A DNA stretch of 64,000 bases, taken from contig NZ_JUIV01000022.1 of assembly GCF_004151235.1 (NCBI RefSeq), positions 1-64,000 of the forward strand, given 5' to 3'. Both the position numbers and the translations under genes were made by a program. Below the pieces are notes generated by a model that did no database searches, was not told the origin of the DNA, and saw nothing but the letters and a program-made list of their open reading frames with translations. This DNA comes from Flavobacterium anhuiense. GTDB lineage: Bacteria > Bacteroidota > Bacteroidia > Flavobacteriales > Flavobacteriaceae. Shown here piece after piece: positions 1-8,671 of the stretch. Within the stretch, counting starts at the first letter, position 1. Every line of letters starts with the position of its first letter.

Positions 1-485
1 GAAGCATGGATTTTGGCGGAAGCGCTTTGAACAAATTCTACAATAGCGATAACATTCCCAACAAAGGCTCTAAAAGAATGACTTCAGATGTGTTTGCTTT
101 AGCCACTTCAGTGCTTTTTCAGAGCGGCGTGCAGCATTTTGCTTTGGCGCCTAATAATTTATATGATGCTCCAGACTGGGCCATAAAATTTATGAAGGAA
201 GTGCCGACAGTCTGGGATGAAGTCCGCTTTTTGGAAGGATATCCAGGCAAATATGTTGTGCTGGCCAGACGAAAGGGGGCAAAGTGGTATATCGCCGGAA
301 TTAATGCGCAGAAAGAACCTTTGGAACTAAAATTAAAGCTGCCCATGATCTCGGAGGGCACCACTCTTAGATGTTATCAGGATGACGAATTATTAAATGG
401 AAAAATTATGGACATTAAATACAGATCAAAGATTGGAGTGCCCATAAAAGTTCCCTGTAATGGCGGTGTTCTGTTAACCAATTAA
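1..485 (+). CDS. Glycoside hydrolase family 97, C-terminal fragment (cut by window edge)
   Basis: The reading frame is open from the first bases, so only the last ~160 residues of a larger enzyme are present. GH97 enzymes are usually 650-700 aa, exported alpha-glucosidases or alpha-galactosidases. The visible part has the typical GH97 end: a stretch with VPTVWDEVRFLEGYPG, then ARRKG..WYIAGINA, which starts the C-terminal beta-sandwich. Catalytic residues lie outside the window, so retaining versus inverting type cannot be told. It sits 96 bp upstream of a GH31 gene on the same strand, so the two probably act on the same alpha-linked oligosaccharides in the periplasm. The family call is fairly safe; the substrate is inferred. 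Confidence 0.8.
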   Translation, partial: SMDFGGSALNKFYNSDNIPNKGSKRMTSDVFALATSVLFQSGVQHFALAPNNLYDAPDWAIKFMKEVPTVWDEVRFLEGYPGKYVVLARRKGAKWYIAGINAQKEPLELKLKLPMISEGTTLRCYQDDELLNGKIMDIKYRSKIGVPIKVPCNGGVLLTN

Positions 486-581
486 AATCTTTAGGGCTCA
501 TTATGGATTTATTCAGAATTGAAGCAATAAATAGCGAATATATTTTAGCATAATCTTACTAATTAAAATAACTTAAACCAA

Positions 582-2978
582 ATGAAATTTATTTATCGAT
601 TAATTTTCCCGCTGTTTTTCTGTGCGGCCGGCTACGCCCAGAAATATGAGAAAAACAATCTGGGAATCAAGACGCAAGCAGATGGAAATACAATAGAAAT
701 TCAGTTTTACACTCCTTCCATTGTAAGAGTTGTAAAATATCCAACAGCGGGAGTCTATTCCAAAGAAAGCCTTTCAGTAAACGTGAAACCGTCGGCAACT
801 CTTTTTACAGTAAAAAGCCAAAACAGCCAATTGGTTTTAAAATCCGAAAGTTTGAATGTTACGGTGCAGTTTCCAACTGGAGAAATCTCATTTGCAAGTT
901 CAGACCGGATTTTGCTTCGTGAGAAAAAACAGGGAACAAAATTTAAACCCGTAAAAGATACCGATACCGATTCTTATACCGTTTATCAGGCATTTGATTT
1001 GGAGAAAGAAGAACCTATATATGGTTTAGGACAGCACCAGAGGGGAGATTTAAACCAAAGAAATCAAAATTATCGTTTGGAACAGGGAAATACAGAAGAT
1101 GCTGTGACTTTTTTTCAGTCGGTAAAAGGGTATGGCCTTTTTTGGGATAATTATGCTCCGACAGAATTTAAAGACAATGCCAATGGGACATCTTTTGAAT
1201 CTCTTGTGGGCGATGGGGTAGATTACTACTTTATGTATGGTAAAAATGCCGATGGAGTGATCTCGCAAATGAGAAAGCTAACCGGAACAGTGCCTATGTT
1301 CCCGCTTTGGACCTATGGTTTCTGGCAGAGCAAAGAACGCTATAAGAGCCAGAATGAATTAGTAGGTGTAGTAAAAAAATACCGTGAACTGGGAGTGCCT
1401 TTGGACGGAATAATTCAAGACTGGCAGTATTGGGGGAATAATTATCTGTGGAATGCGATGGAGTTTCTTAATCCTGAATTTTCCGAGCCTCAAAAGATGG
1501 TGGATGAAATTCACGGTCTGAATGCCCATATGATTATTTCGATCTGGTCTTCATTTGGACCCAAAACAAAGCCTTATAATGAGCTGAATAGCAACGGAAT
1601 GCTGTTTGATTTCCTAACTTGGCCAGAATCGGGCAGCGAAATTTTTCCACCAAAAAAAGATTATCCTTCGGGAGTGCGCGTTTATGACGCTTACAACCCA
1701 AAGGCAAGAGACATTTATTGGAAATATGCAAGTGAAGGCCTTTTTGCAAAAGGAATTGACGGCTGGTGGATGGATTCCACAGAGCCGGATCATCTTTGGG
1801 TAAAGCCGGAAGATTATGATACCAAAACATATTTTGGAACTTTCAGAAAAGTGCGAAATGCTTATCCCCTTATGGCTGTGGGCGGGGTTTACGATCATCA
1901 GCGAAAAGAGACTTCAGATAAGCGGGTTTTCATTCTAACAAGATCTGCTTTCGCTGGCCAGCAGCGTTATGGTGCCAATACATGGACAGGAGACGTAGAG
2001 TCTAGTTGGGAAAACCTACGTGCACAGATTCCGGCGGGACTTAATTTTACCCTTACAGGCATGCCACATTGGAATTCAGATATTGGAGGTTTTTTTGCTG
2101 GTGCTTATAACCAAAAAGGAGAAGTTTCAGGAGCGGATAGCCCTTTGTTTCGCGAGCTTTATGTTCGTTGGCTGCAATTTGGAGCTTTTAACCCGATGAT
2201 GCGTTCTCATGGTACAGATATACCTCGCGAGATCTATAATTTTGGTCAGAAAGGCGAACCGGTATATGATGCGATTGAGAAATTTATAAATCTGCGTTAT
2301 TCCCTGTTGCCTTACATTTATTCGGTATCATGGGAAGTAACCCATAAAGATTCCAGTTTTATGAGGGCATTATTTATGGATTTTGCCGCCGATTCTAAGA
2401 GTTGGGATGTTAAAGATGAGTTTATGTTCGGAAAATCTATTTTGGTTGCACCGGTGGTTCAGGCCCAATATACACCCGAAAAAATAAAAGAAAGCCAGAA
2501 TCAAAAGCAGAGTATAGATTTTACAGCAGAAAAATCAAGAATCGTTTATCTTCCTGTTGGAAGCGGCTGGTACGATTTCTGGACAAATGAAAAACTGCAG
2601 GGCGGTAAGGAAATTACCAGAAAAACAAAGCTGGATATGATACCGCTGTTTGTTAAGGAAGGCGCTATTATTCCAATGGGACCTCAAGTGCAGTTTGCTG
2701 AGGAAAAAAAATGGGACAATCTTCAAATAAAAGTATATCCGGGAAAGGATGGTTTCTTTACCCTTTATGAAGATGAATTTGATAATTACAATTATGAAAA
2801 AGGTGCCTATACAGAAATTGATTTTACATATAATGATAAGCTGAAAAAATTAACGCTTTCAAATAGAAGAGGACAGTATAAAGGGATGCTATCTGAAAGG
2901 ACTTTTAGCATTGTGCTGCCAGATGGCACTAAAAAAGTTTTGGTTTATAAAGGAAAAAAAATAGAATGTAAACTTTAA
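582..2978 (+). CDS. GH31 alpha-xylosidase / alpha-glucosidase
   Basis: An exported family 31 glycosidase of 798 aa that removes terminal alpha-linked xylose or glucose. Residues 1-19 form a signal peptide ending in GYAQ. An N-terminal beta-sandwich is followed by the (beta/alpha)8 barrel. The nucleophile is Asp398 in WWMDSTEPD and the probable acid/base is Asp471 in WTGDVESSW; DIGGFF and RSHGTDIP complete the family pattern. The GFWQSKERY motif near the start of the barrel resembles alpha-xylosidases more than starch-type alpha-glucosidases, which points to xyloglucan oligosaccharides. There is no room for the PA14 insert some Bacteroidota homologues carry. Family is secure; substrate is inferred. 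Confidence 0.88.
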   Translation: MKFIYRLIFPLFFCAAGYAQKYEKNNLGIKTQADGNTIEIQFYTPSIVRVVKYPTAGVYSKESLSVNVKPSATLFTVKSQNSQLVLKSESLNVTVQFPTGEISFASSDRILLREKKQGTKFKPVKDTDTDSYTVYQAFDLEKEEPIYGLGQHQRGDLNQRNQNYRLEQGNTEDAVTFFQSVKGYGLFWDNYAPTEFKDNANGTSFESLVGDGVDYYFMYGKNADGVISQMRKLTGTVPMFPLWTYGFWQSKERYKSQNELVGVVKKYRELGVPLDGIIQDWQYWGNNYLWNAMEFLNPEFSEPQKMVDEIHGLNAHMIISIWSSFGPKTKPYNELNSNGMLFDFLTWPESGSEIFPPKKDYPSGVRVYDAYNPKARDIYWKYASEGLFAKGIDGWWMDSTEPDHLWVKPEDYDTKTYFGTFRKVRNAYPLMAVGGVYDHQRKETSDKRVFILTRSAFAGQQRYGANTWTGDVESSWENLRAQIPAGLNFTLTGMPHWNSDIGGFFAGAYNQKGEVSGADSPLFRELYVRWLQFGAFNPMMRSHGTDIPREIYNFGQKGEPVYDAIEKFINLRYSLLPYIYSVSWEVTHKDSSFMRALFMDFAADSKSWDVKDEFMFGKSILVAPVVQAQYTPEKIKESQNQKQSIDFTAEKSRIVYLPVGSGWYDFWTNEKLQGGKEITRKTKLDMIPLFVKEGAIIPMGPQVQFAEEKKWDNLQIKVYPGKDGFFTLYEDEFDNYNYEKGAYTEIDFTYNDKLKKLTLSNRRGQYKGMLSERTFSIVLPDGTKKVLVYKGKKIECKL

Positions 2979-2989
2979 GCAAGGAAGAT

Positions 2990-3334
2990 ATGCAGTTAAA
3001 AAGGACATGTTATGCCTGCGATCTGATTGATGATCCGGAACTTATAGAAGAATATAAAAAGTATCATCTTGCAGAAAATGCACGCCCTGAAATCACGAAA
3101 AGCATTAAAGATGCTGGAGTAGTGTCTATGGAAATTTACCTCTTAGGCAATAGATTATTTATGATTATGGAGGTGGATGAAACTTTTACTCCCGAGAGGA
3201 AACAGCTGATGGATATTGCAAATCCTGATGTTCAGAAGTGGGAGCAGCTAATGTGGAAATTTCAGCAGGCGCCTCCTTTAGCAAAACAGGGAGAAAAGTG
3301 GCTGAAGATGGAGCAGATTTATAGCTTGCCGTAA
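2990..3334 (+). CDS. L-rhamnose / L-fucose mutarotase (RhaM-like, DUF718)
   Basis: A 114-aa protein of the RhaM/YiiL family, which interconverts the alpha and beta anomers of L-rhamnose or, in many Bacteroidota, L-fucose. The length is normal for the family. The recognisable pattern is an early Tyr and His (YKKYHLAEN), then MEIYLLGNRLFMIMEV, then PDVQKWEQLMWKFQ. There is no signal peptide, so it is cytoplasmic. It starts 11 bp after the GH31 stop with AAGGAAG before the ATG, so it is in the same operon. Next to an alpha-xylosidase-like enzyme, fucose from fucosylated xyloglucan is a sensible substrate, but that is inference. Confidence 0.82.
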   Translation: MQLKRTCYACDLIDDPELIEEYKKYHLAENARPEITKSIKDAGVVSMEIYLLGNRLFMIMEVDETFTPERKQLMDIANPDVQKWEQLMWKFQQAPPLAKQGEKWLKMEQIYSLP

Positions 3335-3383
3335 CGCTTATTTTGCTGATAAAAATTAAAATTGAGGACTTTGAGGTTCTTGT

Positions 3384-3431
3384 AAAACTAAACCATTCTG
3401 CATTTTAAATGCAGAGTCGTTTAGTTTTTTT
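3384..3431 (+). terminator. Intrinsic terminator after the carbohydrate operon
   Basis: The arms AAAACTAAAC and GTTTAGTTTT enclose an inner stem (TCTGCATTT/AAATGCAGA) and are followed by a T run. It lies 50 bp after the mutarotase stop and closes the GH97-GH31-mutarotase operon. Confidence 0.75.
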
Positions 3432-3520
3432 GATTGTAAACCTCAAAACATTAACTTGTTTTGGAGGTTCTGTCGAATCTAAGCTAAGTTTTATCTTTGT
3501 CTTTTTAAACTCTTAAACTC

Positions 3521-3774
3521 ATGAATACTAAGACCATTGCTATCCAAAGTCTATTATTTTGGCATGCCGTATATTTTATTATGTTTACATTAAGCTATCG
3601 GCATGTTGAAGAGATCATGAATATGCGATGAGTTCTGTTGATCATGACGTTATTCAGCGCTGGGTTTATAAATTTACGCTTTTGGTTGAGTCAGAGATGA
3701 AGAGGAGAAGGGAGAATGGGGAGAGTTGGAGATCGGAGGGAACCTATATCAATGTAAAAGGTGTTTGGTGTTAA
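3521..3774 (+). pseudogene. Degenerate IS6-family transposase remnant
   Basis: Two overlapping frames together give the N-terminal third of an IS6/IS240-type DDE transposase. Positions 3521-3628 encode the helix-turn-helix part ending LSYRHVEEIMNMR. After an in-frame TGA at 3629 the reading continues in another frame from 3631 with SSVDHDVIQRWVYKFT and then SWRSEGTYINVKG, where the family has WRxDETYIKVKG. The catalytic Asp of DET is altered (SEG) and the frame stops at 3772-3774, so the remaining ~140 residues are absent. It cannot move itself. It sits just outside the leftmost tRNA-derived repeat. Family assignment is from motif memory, not a search. Confidence 0.6.
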
Positions 3775-3802
3775 TATTATTTTTAGATTTAATATTTTTT
3801 TT

Positions 3803-3910
3803 GGAGCTTTTTCCGCTATATGTTCCACCCGAGCGCTAGAGAACTGGCGAAGCAATCTTTTGTGCGTAGCCTCGGCACAAAAGGATTTCCACTGCTATTG
3901 AGGTCTAGGG
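3803..3910. repeat. Dispersed repeat A, copy 1 (longest, most divergent)
   Basis: This starts GGAGCTTTTTCCGCTAT and contains a stem built from CTTTTGTGC and GCACAAAAGG, ending CTGCTATTGAGGTC. The same design recurs at 13912 and 23707. It lies about 50 bp before the first tRNA-type hairpin. Confidence 0.65.
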
Positions 3911-3953
3911 CTGCTTAGGAGCTCGGCTGTTAGATAAATAAATAAGCAGGATT

Positions 3954-4130
3954 ATAAAAAAATGGCGCCAATTGTCTTCAATTGGCGCCATTTGGCAGTG
4001 TGGTGACCCTTACTGAACAATTTACAAACCATTTTATGAATGATTTAAAGAAATTGGCTTATTTTCAAGTGAATTTATAAGATAATTATTTTGTTTTTTA
4101 ATTCAATAGTAGTTTGTATGTCCTGTAGAG
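3954..4130 (-). repeat. tRNA-Arg-derived att-like repeat, copy 1 (diverged)
   Basis: A perfect hairpin (TGGCGCCAATTG, TCTT loop, CAATTGGCGCCA; 3963-3990) is followed by TGGTGACC, the complement of the tRNA-Arg 3' tip. A weakened version of the shared block follows (GATTTAAAGAAATTGGCTTA, later TGTCCTGTAGAGG). It is the outermost copy on the left and the most decayed of the hairpin-bearing ones, as expected for the oldest junction. Confidence 0.7.
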
Positions 4131-4474
4131 GTTAAATGTTAAAAAGTGTTAAAACAAAGGGGGGTTTTAATTTATTTAAGCAGTAATAATTTTTATAAAT
4201 TCTTGCAAAAGATAATTTAGAATTGCCTAAAGGAAACAAGTTGGTTTTTAGTAAAATTATGCAATAAATAAATCGAAGATCATTCAGATTAAAATTTGGT
4301 GAGGATATTAGAGTTTCCATTGAGGCTAAAAATTAACTTATTTATTGGTTTTGTACTTGGAAAATTTGTGAATAAGGGAAAAATCTCGCATCTTTAATTT
4401 CAAAACTCGTTTAGCGCCAGAACGTTATCTCTAATTTGAATCAACACCATCTTAAATTTAATCATTAAAAAAAT
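4131..4474. other. AT-rich spacer before the S41 peptidase
   Basis: No gene, hairpin or convincing promoter was found here. A 62-codon open frame on the minus strand has no family-like features and was left out. Confidence 0.4.
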
Positions 4475-5584
4475 ATGAAAATTTTTAGCTACTTGATTTT
4501 GTTAATTTTCACCGCAAATATAACTAACGCTCAAAATCCAATTTCTTATCCCAAAGACACTGCTATTTCAAAACCGGAATTAAACTTTGAAGTGTTATGG
4601 CATACTTTCGAAGACAACTATGCCTTCTTTAAGTTAAGGAATATTGACTGGCATGCCACATATCAAAAATATAGACCACTGATAAACGCTAATACTTCTG
4701 ATGATTCTTTATATACAGTTTTTTCTCAGATGCTGGCTCCTTTTAACGACAATCATATCAATGTTATCGTTCCGGGAATAAAACAATTCAAATCCGTGAA
4801 ACCTTCGCAGTTCGTAAAAGAGTTCCCAACGGATAGTTTGCGTAATGAGTTTTGGCAAATGGTAAATTCTTCCTTATCGCAAAAACATTTTACAGCATTG
4901 CAATACGCAGGTCCTGAATTTAATCATGTACCTCTGTTTGCTTATTCGACTTCAAATGGTATAGGATACCTGCGTTTCAACAGATGCTTCGTTGATCAAG
5001 ATTCTGATAATGTGCCTGATGCAGTAGTTGCAGGTAAACTATTGGATACACTGTTTGCAAGTTTTAAAGATGTAAAATCAATTATCGTAGATGTGAGAGA
5101 TAATATTGGGGGAAATGATGAATTTGCTTATGAAGTTGCTGGCAGATTTACAGCTAATAAAGTAATTGGGATGCATAAAAAAACAAGAATAAGAAAGGGG
5201 GGATATGAAGATTTTGGGCAACTTGAAACATGGTACACTGAGCCTAAAGGTGTTTTTCAATTTACAAAACCTGTAGTAGTCCTAACGAATGACAAAACAG
5301 TAAGCGCAGGAGATTTATTTGCTTCTATAATGAGAGAACTGCCCAATGTAAAAATTGTTGGATCAAACACACGCGGCATTTACTCAAATATGTATGGTTT
5401 TACGCTTCCTAATGGTTGGCTTATTTCCCTCTCTAATGAGCGATACTACGACAACAAAATGATTTGTTATGAAGGAATCGGCGCACCTGTTGACATTCAT
5501 GTTCTAAATACCCAAAATGATTTGCTAAACATGAATGACCCTGTATTAGATATGGCTATCAAAGAACTATTAAAACAGAAATAA
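4475..5584 (+). CDS. S41-family (C-terminal processing type) peptidase
   Basis: An exported 369-aa protein of the tail-specific protease/tricorn-core family S41, with a signal peptide ending in NAQ at about residue 20. The N-terminal helical part (LWHTFEDNYAFF, FNDNHINV) and the catalytic core are visible: SIIVDVRDNIGGNDEFAYEVAGRF, KPVVVLTNDKTVSAGDLFAS with the nucleophile Ser in SAGD, and GSNTRGIYSN. There is no obvious PDZ domain, which is common in small Bacteroidota S41 proteins. It stands alone between two repeat copies, so it is the sole cargo of its module. The substrate is unknown. Confidence 0.85.
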   Translation: MKIFSYLILLIFTANITNAQNPISYPKDTAISKPELNFEVLWHTFEDNYAFFKLRNIDWHATYQKYRPLINANTSDDSLYTVFSQMLAPFNDNHINVIVPGIKQFKSVKPSQFVKEFPTDSLRNEFWQMVNSSLSQKHFTALQYAGPEFNHVPLFAYSTSNGIGYLRFNRCFVDQDSDNVPDAVVAGKLLDTLFASFKDVKSIIVDVRDNIGGNDEFAYEVAGRFTANKVIGMHKKTRIRKGGYEDFGQLETWYTEPKGVFQFTKPVVVLTNDKTVSAGDLFASIMRELPNVKIVGSNTRGIYSNMYGFTLPNGWLISLSNERYYDNKMICYEGIGAPVDIHVLNTQNDLLNMNDPVLDMAIKELLKQK

Positions 5585-5821
5585 ATCAATTTTCAACCGC
5601 AATTGAACAATAATATTTAGTAAAAAAATTACGATAAACCAAAAGAGAAAAAAAATCCTATATCCTTAACGGGATTTCGAACCATCGTTCAGCTTCGATT
5701 AAATCTCTGATAGCGCCACTTTACGACTTTTTATTTCAAACAGACTAAGAATTTCCTATGGAAAAATCTAACCATAGAATGTTAAGTCGTATAGGCTTGA
5801 AAAATCTACACATTAGGGTAT
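5585..5821. other. Spacer with a tRNA 3'-end-like stretch
   Basis: On the minus strand, about 5650-5710 reads GGTTCGAAATCCCGTTAAGG, similar to a tRNA T-arm plus acceptor strand. The T-stem does not pair properly and no anticodon arm is present, so it is at best a decayed tRNA fragment. Nothing else is recognisable. Confidence 0.3.
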
Positions 5822-5985
5822 AAAAAAAAGAGACAACTATTAATTAGTTGTCTCTTTTTGTGACAGGGACAGGACAAATTTCAACATCTTTTTTGGATGA
5901 TTTAAAGAAATTGGCTTACTATATTTGGTGTCTGTCTTTCATTGTCTTTGTAAATTTGGTTTAGATGTCCTTTCGGGTATTGATT
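5822..5985 (-). repeat. Shared repeat block with a different terminator (copy 1b)
   Basis: A perfect 15-bp hairpin (arms 5825-5839 and 5845-5859, containing GAGACAAC/GTTGTCTC) replaces the usual GGCGCC hairpin. It is followed by GTGACAGGGACAGGACAAATTTC and the same 110-bp block as the other copies, ending near TTTAGATGTCC. The block is therefore conserved independently of the tRNA-type terminator. Confidence 0.75.
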
Positions 5986-6287
5986 GAAAATATATTTGAT
6001 TTCCCAAATAATATTTTAATAATTATTGTTTTCAAATAAGCATTAGTTAAATAGGTAACTTTACCTGTTTTTTTATTCTTTTCAGATTTTATCAATACAA
6101 TTCTGGATGTATCTACCGCCAAAAGAAATAAATCAAAGGTTTTCTTTTTTCTAATGCCGTATCCCGGAGAACTTTTCCAGCTGTCCGGGATCTAACATCA
6201 AAGGATGATAATGGAATTTTTTTTGACTCTCGTTAAGACTGCACCTGATTTGAAGTTTCAGGCAAGTCTTCTCTTTTGCCTGATGGC

Positions 6288-7472
6288 TTATCTGTATTTG
6301 ATATTGATGCTTATTATATCAGAAGCCAGGTCATTGGATCTATTGTAATGGCCGTAGCGTATCTCCAGTGTATTCCAGTGTTTCAGTCCAAAAATACCGT
6401 CAGGCGGGGTAAATTTTAACCCCATTCCCACAAAACTGCTGTTGAATTTCGATAAGTCATAGTTGCTAGTGTAATACTCATCTGCGGCAGTATGTTCGCC
6501 GTATGGTTTGAAATACTTAGCCGCACTCTGAGAGTAATACCTGTAGAACGGGCTGAGCGAAAAAGCCTGGGTCAGTTTTACAGGAATTTCAAGATCAGCA
6601 GTATGCGCTTTTAGATTCCAGTCATCGGTATAATAGCGGTAATAGGCCCTTATGATGATGTTGTCCCCCATAAAATAGCTGGCCCTGATTCCGAGAGGAA
6701 TTTTAAAACGCGTATCGGGCATTTTTTCCTGATGCACTGAGCCATCTGCAAAATAAACCCTGTGGAAGGGAAGGCTTAAATACCCATTCTGGCTGATTAC
6801 ATCCCCGACAAGCATTACCTGAAGCCTTTGATTGATAACCTGTGAGTAGCTCAAGGTTCCGGCAAAGGTGTTTCTGTTGGCACTGCCATAACCTTCACTG
6901 CCAGGATCTCTAAGCTCTATAGGCTCAATAAGCTTCAGCTGGTCGATAAAAGTTTGGAAGCGTGCCGTAAACTCTCCGTTCCTGTCTTTTGTTTTCTGAG
7001 AAAAACTGATGTTTCCCCCAAAGGACTGGTAGTCAAACTCAGTGGAAGAAGAAACGCCAATACCAATAGTGCGGCCTTTCTGTTCGTTCTCTCTAAGATA
7101 GGTCAGCGATGGATAAAACCTGTTATCTGATGAAGAGGCTGAAGAGTTGGCACTCAGGTCGATCATATCAGAAGAGGCAGAGGTATAGTGGTCAATTCCC
7201 GCTTCGATGTCAAAGGTATGCTTGATGCCTGTCTGCCCATATTTGATCAGTCTGACATCAATGGTGTTGGCAATATCGGTAAGCTTCTGGGTTCCGATGC
7301 CTCCAGTTACGGCGGAATGATCGCCATTCTGGCTGTAATAGCTCGATACGAGATTTACCTCTTCAACTTTAAGCTTTCTGCTTTTATAGCCTGTAGAATC
7401 AACTGGGATATCCTGCGCTCTTGACTGGAACAATGCCAGCAACGCTGCTCCTGTAAGAAATACTCTTTTCAT
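6288..7472 (-). CDS. DUF3570 outer-membrane beta-barrel protein
   Basis: A 394-aa exported protein with a signal peptide (to about residue 19, ending SRAQ) and many alternating aromatic/polar strands. It ends IISINIKYR, the typical C-terminus of an outer-membrane barrel. The pattern matches DUF3570 (EEVNLVSSYYSQNGDHSAVTGGIG near the start, YRYYTDDW in the middle). It is the last gene of a four-gene operon (thioredoxin, ApbE, DUF4266, DUF3570) with 18 bp to the gene before it. The recurring grouping with a flavin transferase suggests the barrel serves an extracytoplasmic redox system. The role is inferred; family identity is fairly firm. Confidence 0.85.
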   Translation of the reverse strand: MKRVFLTGAALLALFQSRAQDIPVDSTGYKSRKLKVEEVNLVSSYYSQNGDHSAVTGGIGTQKLTDIANTIDVRLIKYGQTGIKHTFDIEAGIDHYTSASSDMIDLSANSSASSSDNRFYPSLTYLRENEQKGRTIGIGVSSSTEFDYQSFGGNISFSQKTKDRNGEFTARFQTFIDQLKLIEPIELRDPGSEGYGSANRNTFAGTLSYSQVINQRLQVMLVGDVISQNGYLSLPFHRVYFADGSVHQEKMPDTRFKIPLGIRASYFMGDNIIIRAYYRYYTDDWNLKAHTADLEIPVKLTQAFSLSPFYRYYSQSAAKYFKPYGEHTAADEYYTSNYDLSKFNSSFVGMGLKFTPPDGIFGLKHWNTLEIRYGHYNRSNDLASDIISINIKYR

Positions 7473-7490
7473 CTTTAATAAGGCATAAAA

Positions 7491-7724
7491 TTAATTGCAT
7501 CCGCAGCCTCCGCCGCTTTTTCCTCCATTTGCCCCGGAAGCTCCTTCTCGGTAGGATTGGAAACTGAGTTCCGTTTTTTCGATTTTCCTGTTCGAAAGCA
7601 CCATTTCAGAATCGTTGAGTTTTCCTTTCTGGTATTCCTTTACACTGGTACAGGAACCAAGCAGCAGGCCCGCAAGAGCGGCACTGCATAACAATGCGAG
7701 ATTTTTTTGCGTTGGCTTTTTCAT
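7491..7724 (-). CDS. DUF4266 small lipoprotein
   Basis: A 77-aa lipoprotein: a hydrophobic N-terminus, lipobox LLGSC with Cys at residue 25, then a short polar body. The sequence VKEYQKGKLNDSEM matches DUF4266. The C-terminus is rich in Gly and Cys (GGGCGCN) and is preceded by REGASGANGG, which contains an SGA core resembling the Ser/Thr-Gly-Ala-Thr flavinylation motif, though the final Thr is Asn. Its start overlaps the ApbE stop by 4 bp, so the two are translationally coupled. It probably sits in the periplasm beside the DUF3570 barrel. Flavin attachment is only a suggestion. Confidence 0.82.
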   Translation of the reverse strand: MKKPTQKNLALLCSAALAGLLLGSCTSVKEYQKGKLNDSEMVLSNRKIEKTELSFQSYREGASGANGGKSGGGCGCN

Positions 7725-8671
7725 TTCAGATTAATGTTTTTGGATGTGTAGATCTTATTGCTCTCGTCAATTATAATACAATATAAATCAGGAATCTGAT
7801 CTATTAGGAATAATCCAGCCCTGATGCCCATAACAGCTATGGGTGTAGCCATGGCATCTGCAAATTCCGCGTTTGAGGCGATAATAGTGACGCTTTTTAT
7901 TCCTCTTATCGGAAGGCCTGTTTTTGGGTCAATTGTATGCGAATATTTTTTGCCGTCTATAGTTATGTACTTTTCATAGTTTCCCGAAGTGGCCACCGCT
8001 TTGTCGGATATCTCCATGTAGGAGAATGCGGCATTGGGAGAGTCCGGATCTGCCACTCCGATTGTCCACTTCCGGCCGTCGGGTTGCAGCCCCCAGACAG
8101 AAAGGTCTCCGCTGGCATTAATGATGCCGCTTTGCACGCCCCGCTTAAGCAAGACCTGTTTGGCCATTTCGGCGGCATATCCTTTTCCGATTCCTCCAAA
8201 GCCTATCCTCATCCCTTTTTCCCTTAGAAAGACTGTCGTGTTTTCCCTGTCAAGGATGATTTTTCGGTAATCGATCAGATGCACCATCTTTTTTGCAGTC
8301 TGCACATCGGGCAATTTGGTCATGGCCCTGTCAAAATTCCAAAGGCTTTTGTCTATGCTTCCATAGGAAATGTCAAAGGCGCCCTGGGTGATCTTTGAAA
8401 TGCCGATGGACCTTTCGATGAGGTTGAAGACTTCCAGATCGACTTCAACTGGCCTGATTCCCGCATTCTCATTTATGAGATTGGTCTGGCTGTCTTCTTT
8501 GTAAGTAGTCAGAAGTTTTTCAATCCGCCTGATTTCTTCAATAGCCAGGCTGATATTCTCATTTCCTGTTTTCTCATTATGTGCGACAACCGTAATGGTA
8601 AAGCTGTTGCCCATGAGTTTTAGGGACTGGGAATATTTTTTATTTTCAGATATGTTATTTTCGGCTCTCAC
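7721..8671 (-). CDS. ApbE-type FAD:protein FMN transferase
   Basis: A 316-aa enzyme of the ApbE family, which moves FMN from FAD onto Ser/Thr of partner proteins. Typical motifs are all present: MGNSFTITV near the start, GFGGIGKGYAAEMAKQVL, INASGDLSVWG, and near the end SHTIDPKTGLP and SVTIIASNAEFADAMAT. Most ApbE proteins are exported lipoproteins, but the N-terminus here (MRAENNISENKKYSQS) shows no signal peptide. The true start may therefore lie elsewhere, or the enzyme is cytoplasmic. It overlaps the thioredoxin gene by 17 bp and DUF4266 by 4 bp. The likely target is a protein of this operon. Confidence 0.88.
   Translation of the reverse strand: MRAENNISENKKYSQSLKLMGNSFTITVVAHNEKTGNENISLAIEEIRRIEKLLTTYKEDSQTNLINENAGIRPVEVDLEVFNLIERSIGISKITQGAFDISYGSIDKSLWNFDRAMTKLPDVQTAKKMVHLIDYRKIILDRENTTVFLREKGMRIGFGGIGKGYAAEMAKQVLLKRGVQSGIINASGDLSVWGLQPDGRKWTIGVADPDSPNAAFSYMEISDKAVATSGNYEKYITIDGKKYSHTIDPKTGLPIRGIKSVTIIASNAEFADAMATPIAVMGIRAGLFLIDQIPDLYCIIIDESNKIYTSKNINLK

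Noticed and set aside
5650..5710. Possible second tRNA gene
   Set aside because: Only a T-arm/acceptor-like stretch is seen; the T-stem does not pair and there is no anticodon arm.
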